DNA of 64,000 bases from an uncultured Rhizobium sp. GTDB lineage: Bacteria > Pseudomonadota > Alphaproteobacteria > Rhizobiales > Rhizobiaceae. Below, in pieces: positions 1 to 8,046 of this stretch. The position numbers and the translations under genes were made by a program. The DNA is taken from assembly GCA_945952045.1 (NCBI GenBank), contig CAMFHE010000001.1, positions 386,041 to 450,040 on the forward strand. Reading direction: 5' to 3'. The notes under the pieces are model-generated. The model was not told the origin of the DNA. It saw nothing but the letters and a program-made list of their open reading frames with translations, and searched no databases. The first letter of the stretch is position 1; each line of letters starts with the position of its first letter.

Positions 1-75
1 CTTGCCGAATACGAAGCCTACCAGATCGACAAGCTCGCCAATATCGCAGCTGCCTGGCAGGCCGTGGCCACCTGA
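1..75 (+). CDS. C-terminal end of an unidentified protein (5' end outside window)
   Basis: Frame 1 is open from the window edge to a TGA at 73-75 and encodes 24 residues ending in QAVAT. The stretch is rich in Ala and other helix-forming residues. It lies 61 bp from the convergent DUF4214 gene and is followed by a strong inverted repeat, as expected at the end of a transcription unit. Too little is visible to name a family. Confidence 0.45.
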   Translation, partial: LAEYEAYQIDKLANIAAAWQAVAT

Positions 76-95
76 CATTTGTGAACATGAAAGAC

Positions 96-128
96 CGCCC
101 GGGCGACGGACAGAGCGCCGCCCGGGCG
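96..128. terminator. Inverted repeat between convergent genes, possible bidirectional terminator
   Basis: The self-complementary decamer CGCCCGGGCG occurs at 96-105 and again at 119-128, so the two copies can form a 10-bp GC-only stem with a 13-nt loop. It sits between the stops of two converging genes (75 and 137). No T-run follows on either strand, so if it terminates transcription it is not a textbook intrinsic terminator. Confidence 0.4.
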
Positions 129-136
129 AAGCCATA

Positions 137-2692
137 TCAGACCGCGACCAGATTGGCGGCGCCGAAGCTTGCATAGTCGCTGGATGACATGGTGATGGCG
201 CCCACCACCGATACGCCGGCACTGGAAAAATCCGACGCCGTCAGCGACGTGTCGGCGCCGGTATTGACGACCACGATGATCGCCGCGCCATTTGCTCCGG
301 CATCATTGACGTAGTCGGCGTCGTAATATGAGACGAGGTAGTTTCCGCCTGCGGCAAGACCGGTGATGCTGGTGCCGCCAATCGCCCCGGCCATGGCCTC
401 GGCAACCGTTGTCTGGCCGCCCGCATGGGCGGTTTCGAGGAATTTGAACAGGGATACGTTGGCCGTTGCCTGCAAGGTCTGGCTTGCATCGACGCTCTGC
501 ACGACAAAAGCGTCGTCGGACGCCAGACCCTTGGCTACAGCCCCCTTGGAGAGACCCGTGACCGCGGAACTTTCGTCTGCGCTGGCCGCGAGCGTGCGGA
601 AATCCGAATCATGGGCGCTGAAGCCAAGCTTGCCGTTCAGCCCGAAACCATGGATCCTGGCGAGGCCGTCATAGCCGGTCGATGCGTCAGTGACGGCATT
701 GTTGCTGCCGACGAAAACAACCTTGTCGCTATAGTTGGCGTCGAGATTGATTCTGTCCGCGCCGGACTGTGCGTTGACCCCGATCTTGCCGAGAGTCACC
801 GTATCATGGCCGCCATAGGTCAGCGCGAGCGTATCGGCGCCCGTTCCAAGCGTCACCGCATGGTCGATGCCGGCGCCATTGGCGCCATAGTCCAGATTGC
901 CGGTCATATCGGAGGCGTCGATGACGGTCGCTGCTGACGACAGCGACAGGCTCCCGGCGCCCGAAAGAACCAGCTTGGCACTGGTATCGAGGGACATATT
1001 GTTTTCGGTGCCTTGCACCGTCTTTATATTGAGTGTTTCCAGTCCTGCGGAGATCGTGCCGCCACTCATGGTGCCGAAACCGTCGAGGATCAGGGTCAGG
1101 CTGTCGTTTGCGCCGCTGTCATTGGCAAGGGTCAGGCGGAAATCATCGACAAGGCCTTTCATGGTGACGGTCGAATTGTTGAGCAGATCGACCAGATCGG
1201 CGCTCATCCCCTGAGCGTTGGAGCCACTGAACTCGATCGTCTTGAATGTGCCGACGGATTGCTCGAAGCCGACGTTGTTTTCGATGCGAAGGATTTCGAA
1301 GTTGGAAACGCGGCTCAGATCGGAGCCGCCGGTGCCGATGACCAGCTTGTCCGTGCCGCTGCCGCCGTTAAGGGTGTCGCCGCTGTTGACCGTGGTAACA
1401 TAAACGGTGTCGTTACCCGAGCCCAGGGTCACCGCCGGCAATGACGGCAAGGACAGGCTTTGCCCGTACGAACTGAGATCGAGCCTGACACCACCGCTGG
1501 CCGAAGATGCATTGATTGAGGCGAGCGGCATTGCCCCGGCGAACTGGATATCGAGGCCGGCTGTGCCGTCGATCTTCAAGGTTGAGCCATTGGCCACTTC
1601 GAAGTTGCCGAGTGCGAAATAGTTGGTGGCGCTCCCCGCTGAGGTGATGCTGACGGATTCGTAGCTGCCGATTTGCCAATTTCCGGGACTGATCGAACTG
1701 TAGGCGCTGGCCGTGCCCGCATGATCCAGGGTTATCGCCAGCTTGTCGTTTGCGCCACTGAGATCCGAGTTGGAATAGATGGACCCATTCGTATTTCGCA
1801 AGACGAGCGCGACGGGCTTTGCGGTCGTCAGGTTGATGCCCCCACCTTCGGGGACATCTTCCAGCGCCACCTGCGCGACGCCGTCAACCGAGGTAAGGTC
1901 CACTAGGAAGAAGGTGCCGCTACCCAATTCGTGCGAAAAGACGAAGTTTTCGATGCTCTTCACCTTGGTGCCGTCGATGGTGGCAGCGCCATTCAGCGTC
2001 AGCTTGAAGGTATCGACGCCGGCGCCGCCGTCGATGGTGTCGTTCGGCCCGAAGGTCGGGTTATTGCCACCGATGATCCCGGAGATCTTGTCCGCAGCCG
2101 CTGTGCCGACGATATGGTCGTCGCCGGTCGTCAGGCCGACATCGAGGCCGATCGGAGTTCCACCGCCGCCGCCTGCGCCGGTCGCCGGCGCGGTCAGGTG
2201 CTCGACGATCGTCTGCAGGTCGGCGGGCGAGCCTGGCTTGTCCCAGGACACGCCGGCGAGATAGCTCTGTATCTGCTTTGTCGCTTCGATGCCGACATAG
2301 GCCGCGATCTTTTCCGGGGTATTCAGGCTGGCGGTGAAGGCGTCGGCGATGGCGATCTTGGCCTCGATCGTCTGCCGGTCGGTGGCGATGGCGCCATCGA
2401 GAACGGCAATGGCGATGGTGTTGACGTTCAGGCTGCCACCGGCCAGTTTCTCGACCCAGAAGGCGAGGCCGCCGGCCTCCGGCTCACGGCCCAGCAGGCT
2501 TTTATAGATCGCGGTGACGATCTCCGTCGGGCTCATACCGGTGAAGCGATCCTGATATTCCTGCGTACCGGCAAGATCGCCGATTGCCCTCAGGTCGGTG
2601 CCGCCCTTGGTGACGTTATCGAAATAGCGAAGGCCGGCCGGGTCCGCCGGGCGGCCGAAAAGCGCGATATAAATTCCCTGAATACTTGCCAT
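137..2692 (-). CDS. DUF4214 domain protein with RTX-like (calcium-binding) repeat region
   Basis: The product is 851 aa. The ATG at 2692 is chosen because a GGAG element precedes it and the protein then opens with a DUF4214-type motif (LFGRPADPAGLRYF), repeated near residue 65 (LLGREPEAGGLAFW). A run of five glycines near residue 175 leads into a long Gly/Asp/Thr/Ser/Asn-rich region with scattered RTX-like motifs (GDDHIVGT, NDTIDGGAGVDTF, GNDTVYV, LNGGSGTDKL). There is no N-terminal signal peptide. RTX-like proteins of this build are usually secreted by a type I system through a C-terminal signal, and S-layer or adhesion roles are known in alphaproteobacteria. No ABC/HlyD secretion genes are adjacent. 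The fold class is clear, but the role is inferred. Confidence 0.75.
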   Translation of the reverse strand: MASIQGIYIALFGRPADPAGLRYFDNVTKGGTDLRAIGDLAGTQEYQDRFTGMSPTEIVTAIYKSLLGREPEAGGLAFWVEKLAGGSLNVNTIAIAVLDGAIATDRQTIEAKIAIADAFTASLNTPEKIAAYVGIEATKQIQSYLAGVSWDKPGSPADLQTIVEHLTAPATGAGGGGGTPIGLDVGLTTGDDHIVGTAAADKISGIIGGNNPTFGPNDTIDGGAGVDTFKLTLNGAATIDGTKVKSIENFVFSHELGSGTFFLVDLTSVDGVAQVALEDVPEGGGINLTTAKPVALVLRNTNGSIYSNSDLSGANDKLAITLDHAGTASAYSSISPGNWQIGSYESVSITSAGSATNYFALGNFEVANGSTLKIDGTAGLDIQFAGAMPLASINASSASGGVRLDLSSYGQSLSLPSLPAVTLGSGNDTVYVTTVNSGDTLNGGSGTDKLVIGTGGSDLSRVSNFEILRIENNVGFEQSVGTFKTIEFSGSNAQGMSADLVDLLNNSTVTMKGLVDDFRLTLANDSGANDSLTLILDGFGTMSGGTISAGLETLNIKTVQGTENNMSLDTSAKLVLSGAGSLSLSSAATVIDASDMTGNLDYGANGAGIDHAVTLGTGADTLALTYGGHDTVTLGKIGVNAQSGADRINLDANYSDKVVFVGSNNAVTDASTGYDGLARIHGFGLNGKLGFSAHDSDFRTLAASADESSAVTGLSKGAVAKGLASDDAFVVQSVDASQTLQATANVSLFKFLETAHAGGQTTVAEAMAGAIGGTSITGLAAGGNYLVSYYDADYVNDAGANGAAIIVVVNTGADTSLTASDFSSAGVSVVGAITMSSSDYASFGAANLVAV

Positions 2693-3085
2693 TGCCGGTC
2701 TCCGAATAATGCATGGCAAAGACCTAACACAAGCGAAGGGCCTGTAACCGGAGCGGGGGAGAAACATTTCTGGGCGCTTTCGTAGTCGAAACAAGTGGAT
2801 AGGCAGCGCCGGAAGCTTTGTCTGCCCATCGGCGCAAGAGCATCCTTGGCGTCCGCGGCTTTTGATGTCGGCCTTCTCTTGTCGGACATCCCGCCATTGG
2901 CGCATCTGCAGGGCATGGGGTTGGCGATCCGACCTATTCACAGTGAAAATAGATGCATCGCATCGTTTGATGGATTGTTTGCTTCGTGCGCCCTTGACTT
3001 GGCGGCCAAGCTATTTCACACATTAGTTGTCAGACATCTTACATAAACGGGGAAGAGGCTGACGCAGCCAATCTGGAGGAACCTC
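2693..3085. other. 393-bp divergent intergenic region with promoter material for the Amadori-type transport operon
   Basis: No convincing gene is seen here. The right half holds a possible -35 (TTGACT, 2994-2999) without an obvious -10, a short inverted repeat CTTGG-CGG-CCAAG (2998-3010), and the operator-like TTGTCAGACAT at 3027-3037. The SD element TGGAGGA lies just before the ATG at 3086. The left half should contain the promoter of the DUF4214 gene, but none could be picked out. Confidence 0.4.
3027..3037. promoter_or_regulatory. Probable GntR/HutC-type operator upstream of the transport operon
   Basis: TTGTCAGACAT differs by one base from the perfect inverted repeat TTGTCAGACAA found at 9220-9230 beside the locus regulator gene. 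It lies 48 bp before the start codon of the binding-protein gene, a normal operator position. The GT-N3-AC core fits the GT/AC half-sites common in HutC-subfamily GntR operators. This is an inference from motif sharing. Confidence 0.55.
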
Positions 3086-3913
3086 ATGAAAAAGCTCTTT
3101 GCGCGCCTCGTTATCGGCGCGGTCTTCGCCGCCGCCGCCGTTTCCGCCCAGGCGGGAGAAACGCTCGACCGCGTCATGCAGAAGAAGGCGATGGTCGTCG
3201 CCACCAACAGCGGCTGGCCGCCGCAGAGCTATCTCGACGACAACAACGAAATGGTCGGTTTCGACATCGACGTCTCACGCGAGATCGCCAAGCGTCTTGG
3301 CGTCGAGGTCAGCTTCGAAACGCCAGACTGGCAGACATTGACCGGCGGTCGCTGGCAGGGTCGCTACGATCTCGGCGTCGGTTCCGTGACGCCGACAAAA
3401 GCGCGCGCACAGGTCATCGATTTCGTCGGCATCTACTATTACAGCCCTTATGTCTTCGTCGTTCACAAGGACAGCGAAGCCAAGACCGTCACCGACCTCA
3501 ACGGCAAGGTGATTGGCGTGGAAACCGGCACGACGTCGGAAGACTACATCAACCGCAAGCTGGAAATTGACGCGCCCGGTCTGCCGCCGATCGAATACAA
3601 GATCGAGCCGGGCGAAGTCCGCACATTCGCCGATTCCATGCTGCCCTTCGACGATCTGCGCCTCGGCGCCGGCGTGCGCCTCGATGCGGTAATCGCGCCG
3701 GAACAGACCGCGCTCAACGCCATCAAGAACGGTTATCCGCTCAAGGTTATCGAAGGCGAATACGCCTTCAAGGAACCGCTGGTCGTCATCGCCGAGAAGG
3801 TCGACCCCGAGTGGACCGCCAAGGTTGGCGGCCTCATCCAGGAAATGAAGAAGGACGGCACGCTCGGCAAGCTGACCACCAAGTGGTACGGCAAGGATTA
3901 CGCCGCCGACTGA
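3086..3913 (+). CDS. Periplasmic amino-acid-type ABC transporter substrate-binding protein (family 3)
   Basis: The 275-aa protein begins with a clear signal peptide (positive MKKLFARL, hydrophobic core, cleavage near VSAQAG). The mature part matches the family-3 (polar amino acid/opine) binding fold: SGWPPQSYLDDNNEMVGFDIDVSREIAKRLG early, VSFETPDWQTL, then VIGVETGTTSED opening the second lobe. SD TGGAGGA precedes the ATG. It heads an operon with a DAO-family flavoenzyme, a HisM-type permease and a DMT transporter. The ligand should be an amino acid, amine or opine-like/Amadori compound. The neighbouring FrlB/FrlD-like genes favour a glycated amino acid, but that is inference. Confidence 0.88.
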   Translation: MKKLFARLVIGAVFAAAAVSAQAGETLDRVMQKKAMVVATNSGWPPQSYLDDNNEMVGFDIDVSREIAKRLGVEVSFETPDWQTLTGGRWQGRYDLGVGSVTPTKARAQVIDFVGIYYYSPYVFVVHKDSEAKTVTDLNGKVIGVETGTTSEDYINRKLEIDAPGLPPIEYKIEPGEVRTFADSMLPFDDLRLGAGVRLDAVIAPEQTALNAIKNGYPLKVIEGEYAFKEPLVVIAEKVDPEWTAKVGGLIQEMKKDGTLGKLTTKWYGKDYAAD

Positions 3914-3994
3914 TTTTTCGCGCAGGGCATGGGGATGAGCTTCCCATGCCCTGTCCGTTGGAAAAGACAGAGATTTGCTGAGGCGGTTCGTGCC

Positions 3995-5275
3995 ATGACC
4001 TATCCCGATACCTACTATAAACGCACCATGTCAGATCCGGCCGTGCGCCCCTCGCTCAAGGGCCGCGAGGAATGCGACACCGTGATCGTCGGCGGTGGGC
4101 TTGCCGGCTTGACGACGGCATTGCAGCTCGCCCGCGCTGGCCGATCGGTCATCGTGCTCGAAGCCGAAAGCGTCGGATTCGGAGCCTCCGGCCGCAATGG
4201 CGGCTTTGTCGGCGCCGGTTACGCGACCGGCAGTGACGAGATCGCCCGCATCGCCGGTAAGGACGCGGCGCGCAAGCTGCATCTGATGTCGATCGAAGGC
4301 ATGGATTTCGTGCGCGACACCATCCGCGATCTCGGCATCGACGAGGCAAAGCCCATCCCCGGCATCATGAGCGTGCTGCGCTACGACGATGCCGCCGATC
4401 TCAAGGCCTATGCCGACCGCCTGCGTCGCGACTATGATTACGAACTGGAATTCCTGGAGCGCGACCGCGTTCGCTCGGTTCTAAAATCCGAGCGCTATTT
4501 CCAGGCTCTGCGCGACGGCCGCGCCTTTCACATGCATCCGCTCAATTATCTGCGCGCGGTCGCGCGCGAAATCGAGCGCCTTGGCGGGCGCATTTTCGAG
4601 GGATCGCCGGCGAGCTCGGTCGATCTGGCCGGGCCGCAGAAACGCGTTGCGGCGGCCGGCGGCGAGGTTTCGGCCCGCCATGTCGTGTTCACCACCGGCG
4701 GCTATACCGATGGGCTGCTCGGGGCGCTGAAGCGCTCCTTCCTGCCGATTGCCACCTATGTCATGGTCAGCGAGGAAGCCCCGGATATGATCGCCTCGGC
4801 GATCGCCACGACTGACGCTATTGGCGACAACCGCCGCGCCGGCGATTATTACCGGGTGATCGATGGCGGCAAGCGGCTTTTGTGGGGCGGCCGCATCACC
4901 ACGCGCGCCGCTTCGACGCAGGCGCTGGTCAAGGAATTGCGCGCCGAAATGGTCGGCACCTATCCGCAGCTGGCCGGTCTGAAGACGGAGCTCGCCTGGT
5001 CGGGCCTGATGTCCTATGCGCGCCACCTCATGCCCCAGATCGGCCAGATGCGTGACGGCGTGTGGTATTGCACCGCTTTCGGCGGCCATGGGCTCAACAC
5101 CACCGCCATCGGCGGCAAGGTGATTGCCGAAGGCATTCTCGGCCAGTCCGATCGCTATAAGTTGTTCTCGCCCTTCGGCCTTGTCTGGGCCGGCGGATTG
5201 GCAGGGCTTGCGGTCGCGCAGCTCACCTATTGGAAACTGCAGGCTCAAGACTGGTGGCGCGAGCGCGCAGCCTGA
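3995..5275 (+). CDS. FAD-dependent amine/amino-acid oxidoreductase, DAO family (PuuB-like)
   Basis: The start at 3995 is preferred over an in-frame ATG at 3929 because the protein then begins MTYPDTYYKRT, the usual N-terminus of gamma-glutamylputrescine-oxidase-like enzymes, and a TGAGG element lies upstream. The 426 residues carry the Rossmann FAD motif VIVGGGLAGLTTALQLA (about residues 30-46), the GFGASGRNGGFV flavin-site segment, and a C-terminal FGGHGLNTTAIGG motif that closes over FAD. Family members oxidise secondary or primary amines and N-substituted amino acids, giving aldehyde or keto acid. Amadoriases also belong to this superfamily. It lies 81 bp after the binding-protein gene. 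The substrate is unknown; a glycated amine or its amine product is suggested by context. Confidence 0.82.
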   Translation: MTYPDTYYKRTMSDPAVRPSLKGREECDTVIVGGGLAGLTTALQLARAGRSVIVLEAESVGFGASGRNGGFVGAGYATGSDEIARIAGKDAARKLHLMSIEGMDFVRDTIRDLGIDEAKPIPGIMSVLRYDDAADLKAYADRLRRDYDYELEFLERDRVRSVLKSERYFQALRDGRAFHMHPLNYLRAVAREIERLGGRIFEGSPASSVDLAGPQKRVAAAGGEVSARHVVFTTGGYTDGLLGALKRSFLPIATYVMVSEEAPDMIASAIATTDAIGDNRRAGDYYRVIDGGKRLLWGGRITTRAASTQALVKELRAEMVGTYPQLAGLKTELAWSGLMSYARHLMPQIGQMRDGVWYCTAFGGHGLNTTAIGGKVIAEGILGQSDRYKLFSPFGLVWAGGLAGLAVAQLTYWKLQAQDWWRERAA

Positions 5276-5295
5276 AGCGGGGGGAAGCGATTACC

Positions 5296-6267
5296 ATGAT
5301 CGGCCGTTTGATACTGACCTATCCGGAGGCGTCGCGTCGCGCCGCAAGCCTCTTTCTCTTGGCCGTGGTGACGCTCGGCCTCTACCATCTCGGCATCAGC
5401 TCGGCCTGGCTGGGGCATCTCCTGCCGATGTCGGCCGCATGGCTCGGCGAGAGCCCGGCCTTCGGTCGGCTGGTTTCGGCGCTGCTGATCGCCTTGATCA
5501 TCGCGGCGAACTGGAAGCTCCTGCGGCAATTGTCGCGCCGCCAGCAGGTCGTTGGCGTCTGGGTGGAGCTGTTCGCCCTGCTGATGCTGTTCTTCTATTC
5601 CTTCGATCTCTCCTTCGCCTTCATCGCCAAGAAGATCGGCTATCTGATCACGCAAGGCGTGACGACGACGCTCTATATCTCGGCGATCTCGATTGTCGTC
5701 GCCACGGTGATCGCGCTTGCCGGCGCTATCGCCAAGCTGTCGAACAACGGAGTGATCTACGGGCTTTCGACCTTTTATACCTCGCTGTTCCGCGGCCTGC
5801 CGCTGCTTATGCAGATCTACATCATCTATCTCGGTCTGCCGCAAGTGGGGTATGTCATCGGGGCGGTGCCGGCCGGCATATTGGCGCTGTCGCTGTGCTA
5901 CGGCGCCTATATGACCGAGATTTTCCGCGCTGGCATCGAGAGCATTCCGCGCGGCCAGACCGAAGGCGCAACCGCGCTTGGCCTGAGCCCGTCTCAGACC
6001 ATGGCGCTGGTCATCCTGCCGCAGGCGATGCGGGTCATCATTCCGCCGACCGGCAACCAGTTTATCGCCATGTTGAAGGATTCCTCGCTGGTCTCCGTTG
6101 TCGGTGTCTGGGAAATCATGTATCTGGCGCGGACACAGGGACAAACCGAGTTCCGCCATATCGAAATGCTGATCACGGCATCGATGATCTACTGGATCCT
6201 GTCCATCGGTCTCGAATATGCGCAGGCACGGATCGAGGAAAGGTTCGGACGTTTCAATGTCCGCTGA
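5296..6267 (+). CDS. Amino-acid ABC transporter permease (HisM/GlnP family)
   Basis: Starting at the ATG at 5296 (after a GGGGAAG element) gives 323 aa. Two or three extra N-terminal membrane segments precede the usual HisMQ core. The core begins around YLITQGVTTTLYISAIS and holds the EAA loop (EGATALGLSPSQTMALVILPQA) that contacts the ATPase. About 20 bp separates it from the flavoenzyme gene, so they are co-transcribed. It should pair with the binding protein at 3086. No ATP-binding subunit is encoded anywhere in the operon or in the Amadori locus, so the ATPase must come from elsewhere. Confidence 0.87.
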   Translation: MIGRLILTYPEASRRAASLFLLAVVTLGLYHLGISSAWLGHLLPMSAAWLGESPAFGRLVSALLIALIIAANWKLLRQLSRRQQVVGVWVELFALLMLFFYSFDLSFAFIAKKIGYLITQGVTTTLYISAISIVVATVIALAGAIAKLSNNGVIYGLSTFYTSLFRGLPLLMQIYIIYLGLPQVGYVIGAVPAGILALSLCYGAYMTEIFRAGIESIPRGQTEGATALGLSPSQTMALVILPQAMRVIIPPTGNQFIAMLKDSSLVSVVGVWEIMYLARTQGQTEFRHIEMLITASMIYWILSIGLEYAQARIEERFGRFNVR

Positions 6268-7144
6268 ACAGTCGTCCATTTCTCTTGACGCGCCCGCCGC
6301 CGCACCCGCAAACGGGCGTGCGGCGTTGGTGGTTTTGCTCGCTTTTGCGGTCTTTTCCGCCGCCGATGCGCTGGTGAAGATCATGGCAGGACACCTGCCG
6401 CCGCCACAGGTGACATTTCTCGTCACCGCCGTCGCGCTCGTCATCCTCGTCGCCCATGCGGCGATGCGCGGCAGGCTCGCGCGTCTCGTGCCGCGCCAGC
6501 CGGGGCTGGCGATCTTCCGCGCCGCGTTGCTGGCCGGGGATACCGTGCTCATCCACTACGCCTTTTCCATGCTGCCGCTGGCGGAGGCCTATCTCATTGC
6601 CTTCCTGACGCCGATCCTGGTGGCTGTGCTCGGCTTCCTGCTGATCGGCGAGCGGTTGACGAAGCTTGCGACCCTTGGCGTTCTCGTTGGGTTCGCCGGT
6701 GTTGCCGTGGCGTTGAAGCCCGGTGTTGCGCCGCTGAATTTCGGCCATGCCGCAGCGCTGGGCTCGGCGGTGTTCTTCGCGCTGTCGCTGATCCTGTTGC
6801 GCAAGACGAAGAGTGGGGAAACCGACGAGGCGCTGGTCGCCAGCGCTCTGGTCGTCCTGATCCCGATTGCGCTGGCGCTGGCGGTGACGACGGAGGGGCT
6901 TTCGCCGCTGCAAGGCAACGATATCTGGCTGGCGCTTGCCGGCGGCGTTTTGATGCTCGCCGGCCATGGGCTTCTGGTGCGAGCCTTCCGCATCGGAGAA
7001 GCCTCCGTGGTCGCGCCCTTCCAGTACAGCCAGATCATCTGGGGCTGTCTTCTCGGGGTTTTCCTGTTTGCAACGCCCGTCGAACTGCACACGCTGGCCG
7101 GCGCGGCCATCGTCATCGCCTCGGGATTCCTGGTGCTGAAATAA
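6257..7144 (+). CDS. EamA-family DMT superfamily transporter
   Basis: The ATG at 6257 overlaps the permease stop by 11 bp and follows GAGGAAAGG, so it belongs to the same operon. The 295-aa product has about ten hydrophobic segments in two EamA repeats (first motif FAVFSAADALVKIMAG; second half starts near FGHAAALGSAVFF). Such proteins move amino acids or metabolites, usually outward. In this operon it may export a by-product of the oxidase or a toxic carbonyl. That role is inferred; the family call is firm. Confidence 0.85.
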   Translation: MSAEQSSISLDAPAAAPANGRAALVVLLAFAVFSAADALVKIMAGHLPPPQVTFLVTAVALVILVAHAAMRGRLARLVPRQPGLAIFRAALLAGDTVLIHYAFSMLPLAEAYLIAFLTPILVAVLGFLLIGERLTKLATLGVLVGFAGVAVALKPGVAPLNFGHAAALGSAVFFALSLILLRKTKSGETDEALVASALVVLIPIALALAVTTEGLSPLQGNDIWLALAGGVLMLAGHGLLVRAFRIGEASVVAPFQYSQIIWGCLLGVFLFATPVELHTLAGAAIVIASGFLVLK

Positions 7145-7161
7145 GGCCGCTTACAGCGGCC
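7145..7161. terminator. Hairpin at the convergence of the DMT and kinase genes
   Basis: GGCCGCT-TAC-AGCGGCC forms a perfect 7-bp stem with a 3-nt loop. It starts right after the stop of the DMT gene and includes the stop codon of the convergent kinase gene. It is a compact two-sided stop between the units, though neither side has a T-run. Confidence 0.5.
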
Positions 7162-7963
7162 GGGGCTGTTGCGGAAAACCGCCGACATGCATACAGGCTT
7201 GTGCTGCATGATCGCGCCCGGCTTCCAGGCAGGCCTGCAACGAAGCGCGTGCTACAAAAGCCTTCAGGAAACCGGCGATAAAGCTGTCGCCGGCGCCGGT
7301 GGTCTCGACCACCTCAACCGGGCGGATGCCGGTCGCGGCCCGGTCGTCGGCGCTACGGGCCATTGACCCATGCGCGCCGCAGGTCACGACGGCGGTTTGC
7401 GTGCCGTCAGCCAGAAAACGCTGCAGCAGCGCGTGCGCGGTGGCCTCATCGTCGCCGGCCGAGCCGAAGGCGACAGTCAGGCCCTCGACGCCGAGATTGT
7501 CCCGGTCGGCATTGACGGAAATATCCTGAGAGACGCTGACGCCGGCCTCGACCAGCGCCCGGCGCAAGGCCCCGCCATCGTTCAGCCAGCCGATATGGAC
7601 ATGGTCCATGGTCTTGAGCGCGTCGAGATCGGCGGGCGAAGGCCGGTAGTCGGCGCAAACACCGAAATCCTCGTGGATGAAGACCCGCTCTCCCGAGGGA
7701 AGCACCTCGATATCCGTATAGGCTGTCAGGCCGGGGCGCGTTTCGGCATGGTCGATGCGCACGCCGTTTTCAGCCAGGAGATCGAGTGTGCGTCGCCCGT
7801 CCGCATCGTCGCCGACCGCGCCGAAATAGAAGGCGGTCTGTCCGAGCCGCGCCAGCTGCACGACGACATTGACCGCATTGCCGCCGATCAACGATTGCCC
7901 GACCGGTGGCCGGAAACGGTCGATGCAATTGTCGCCGACGGCGGCGAACCGGAAGGAAACCAT
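7151..7963 (-). CDS. PfkB-family sugar kinase, fructoselysine 6-kinase (FrlD)-like
   Basis: The 270-aa product has the ribokinase fold: the N-terminal GGNAVNVVVQLARLG motif that binds sugar, and the C-terminal ETTGAGDSFIAGFL motif, whose Asp in GAGD is the catalytic base and whose Gly residues form the anion hole. The short length and the opening FAAVGDNCIDRF resemble FrlD, which phosphorylates C6 of fructoselysine or related Amadori compounds. It lies downstream of an FrlB-like SIS gene, which supports the pairing. A strong intrinsic terminator in between (7984-8017) should reduce read-through into this gene. Confidence 0.8.
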   Translation of the reverse strand: MVSFRFAAVGDNCIDRFRPPVGQSLIGGNAVNVVVQLARLGQTAFYFGAVGDDADGRRTLDLLAENGVRIDHAETRPGLTAYTDIEVLPSGERVFIHEDFGVCADYRPSPADLDALKTMDHVHIGWLNDGGALRRALVEAGVSVSQDISVNADRDNLGVEGLTVAFGSAGDDEATAHALLQRFLADGTQTAVVTCGAHGSMARSADDRAATGIRPVEVVETTGAGDSFIAGFLKAFVARASLQACLEAGRDHAAQACMHVGGFPQQPRPL

Positions 7964-7983
7964 GAAAAGCCTCGCTGCGAACG

Positions 7984-8017
7984 AAAAAGCCGCGCGAGGT
8001 TTTTTCGCCCGCGCGGC
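7984..8017 (-). terminator. Rho-independent terminator between SIS and kinase genes
   Basis: Read on the minus strand, GCCGCGCG (8017-8010) pairs with CGCGCGGC (7996-7989) around a loop containing six A residues, and TTTTT follows immediately. This is a textbook intrinsic terminator. It lies after the stop of the SIS gene and only 21 bp before the start codon of the kinase gene. Confidence 0.8.
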
Positions 8018-8046
8018 CAGTGACTAACGGTATCGGGCCAAGCGGC

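Noticed and set aside
2693-3085. Small open frame of about 80 codons in the gap before the binding-protein gene
   Set aside because: It lacks a ribosome site and family features and overlaps the operator and promoter region.
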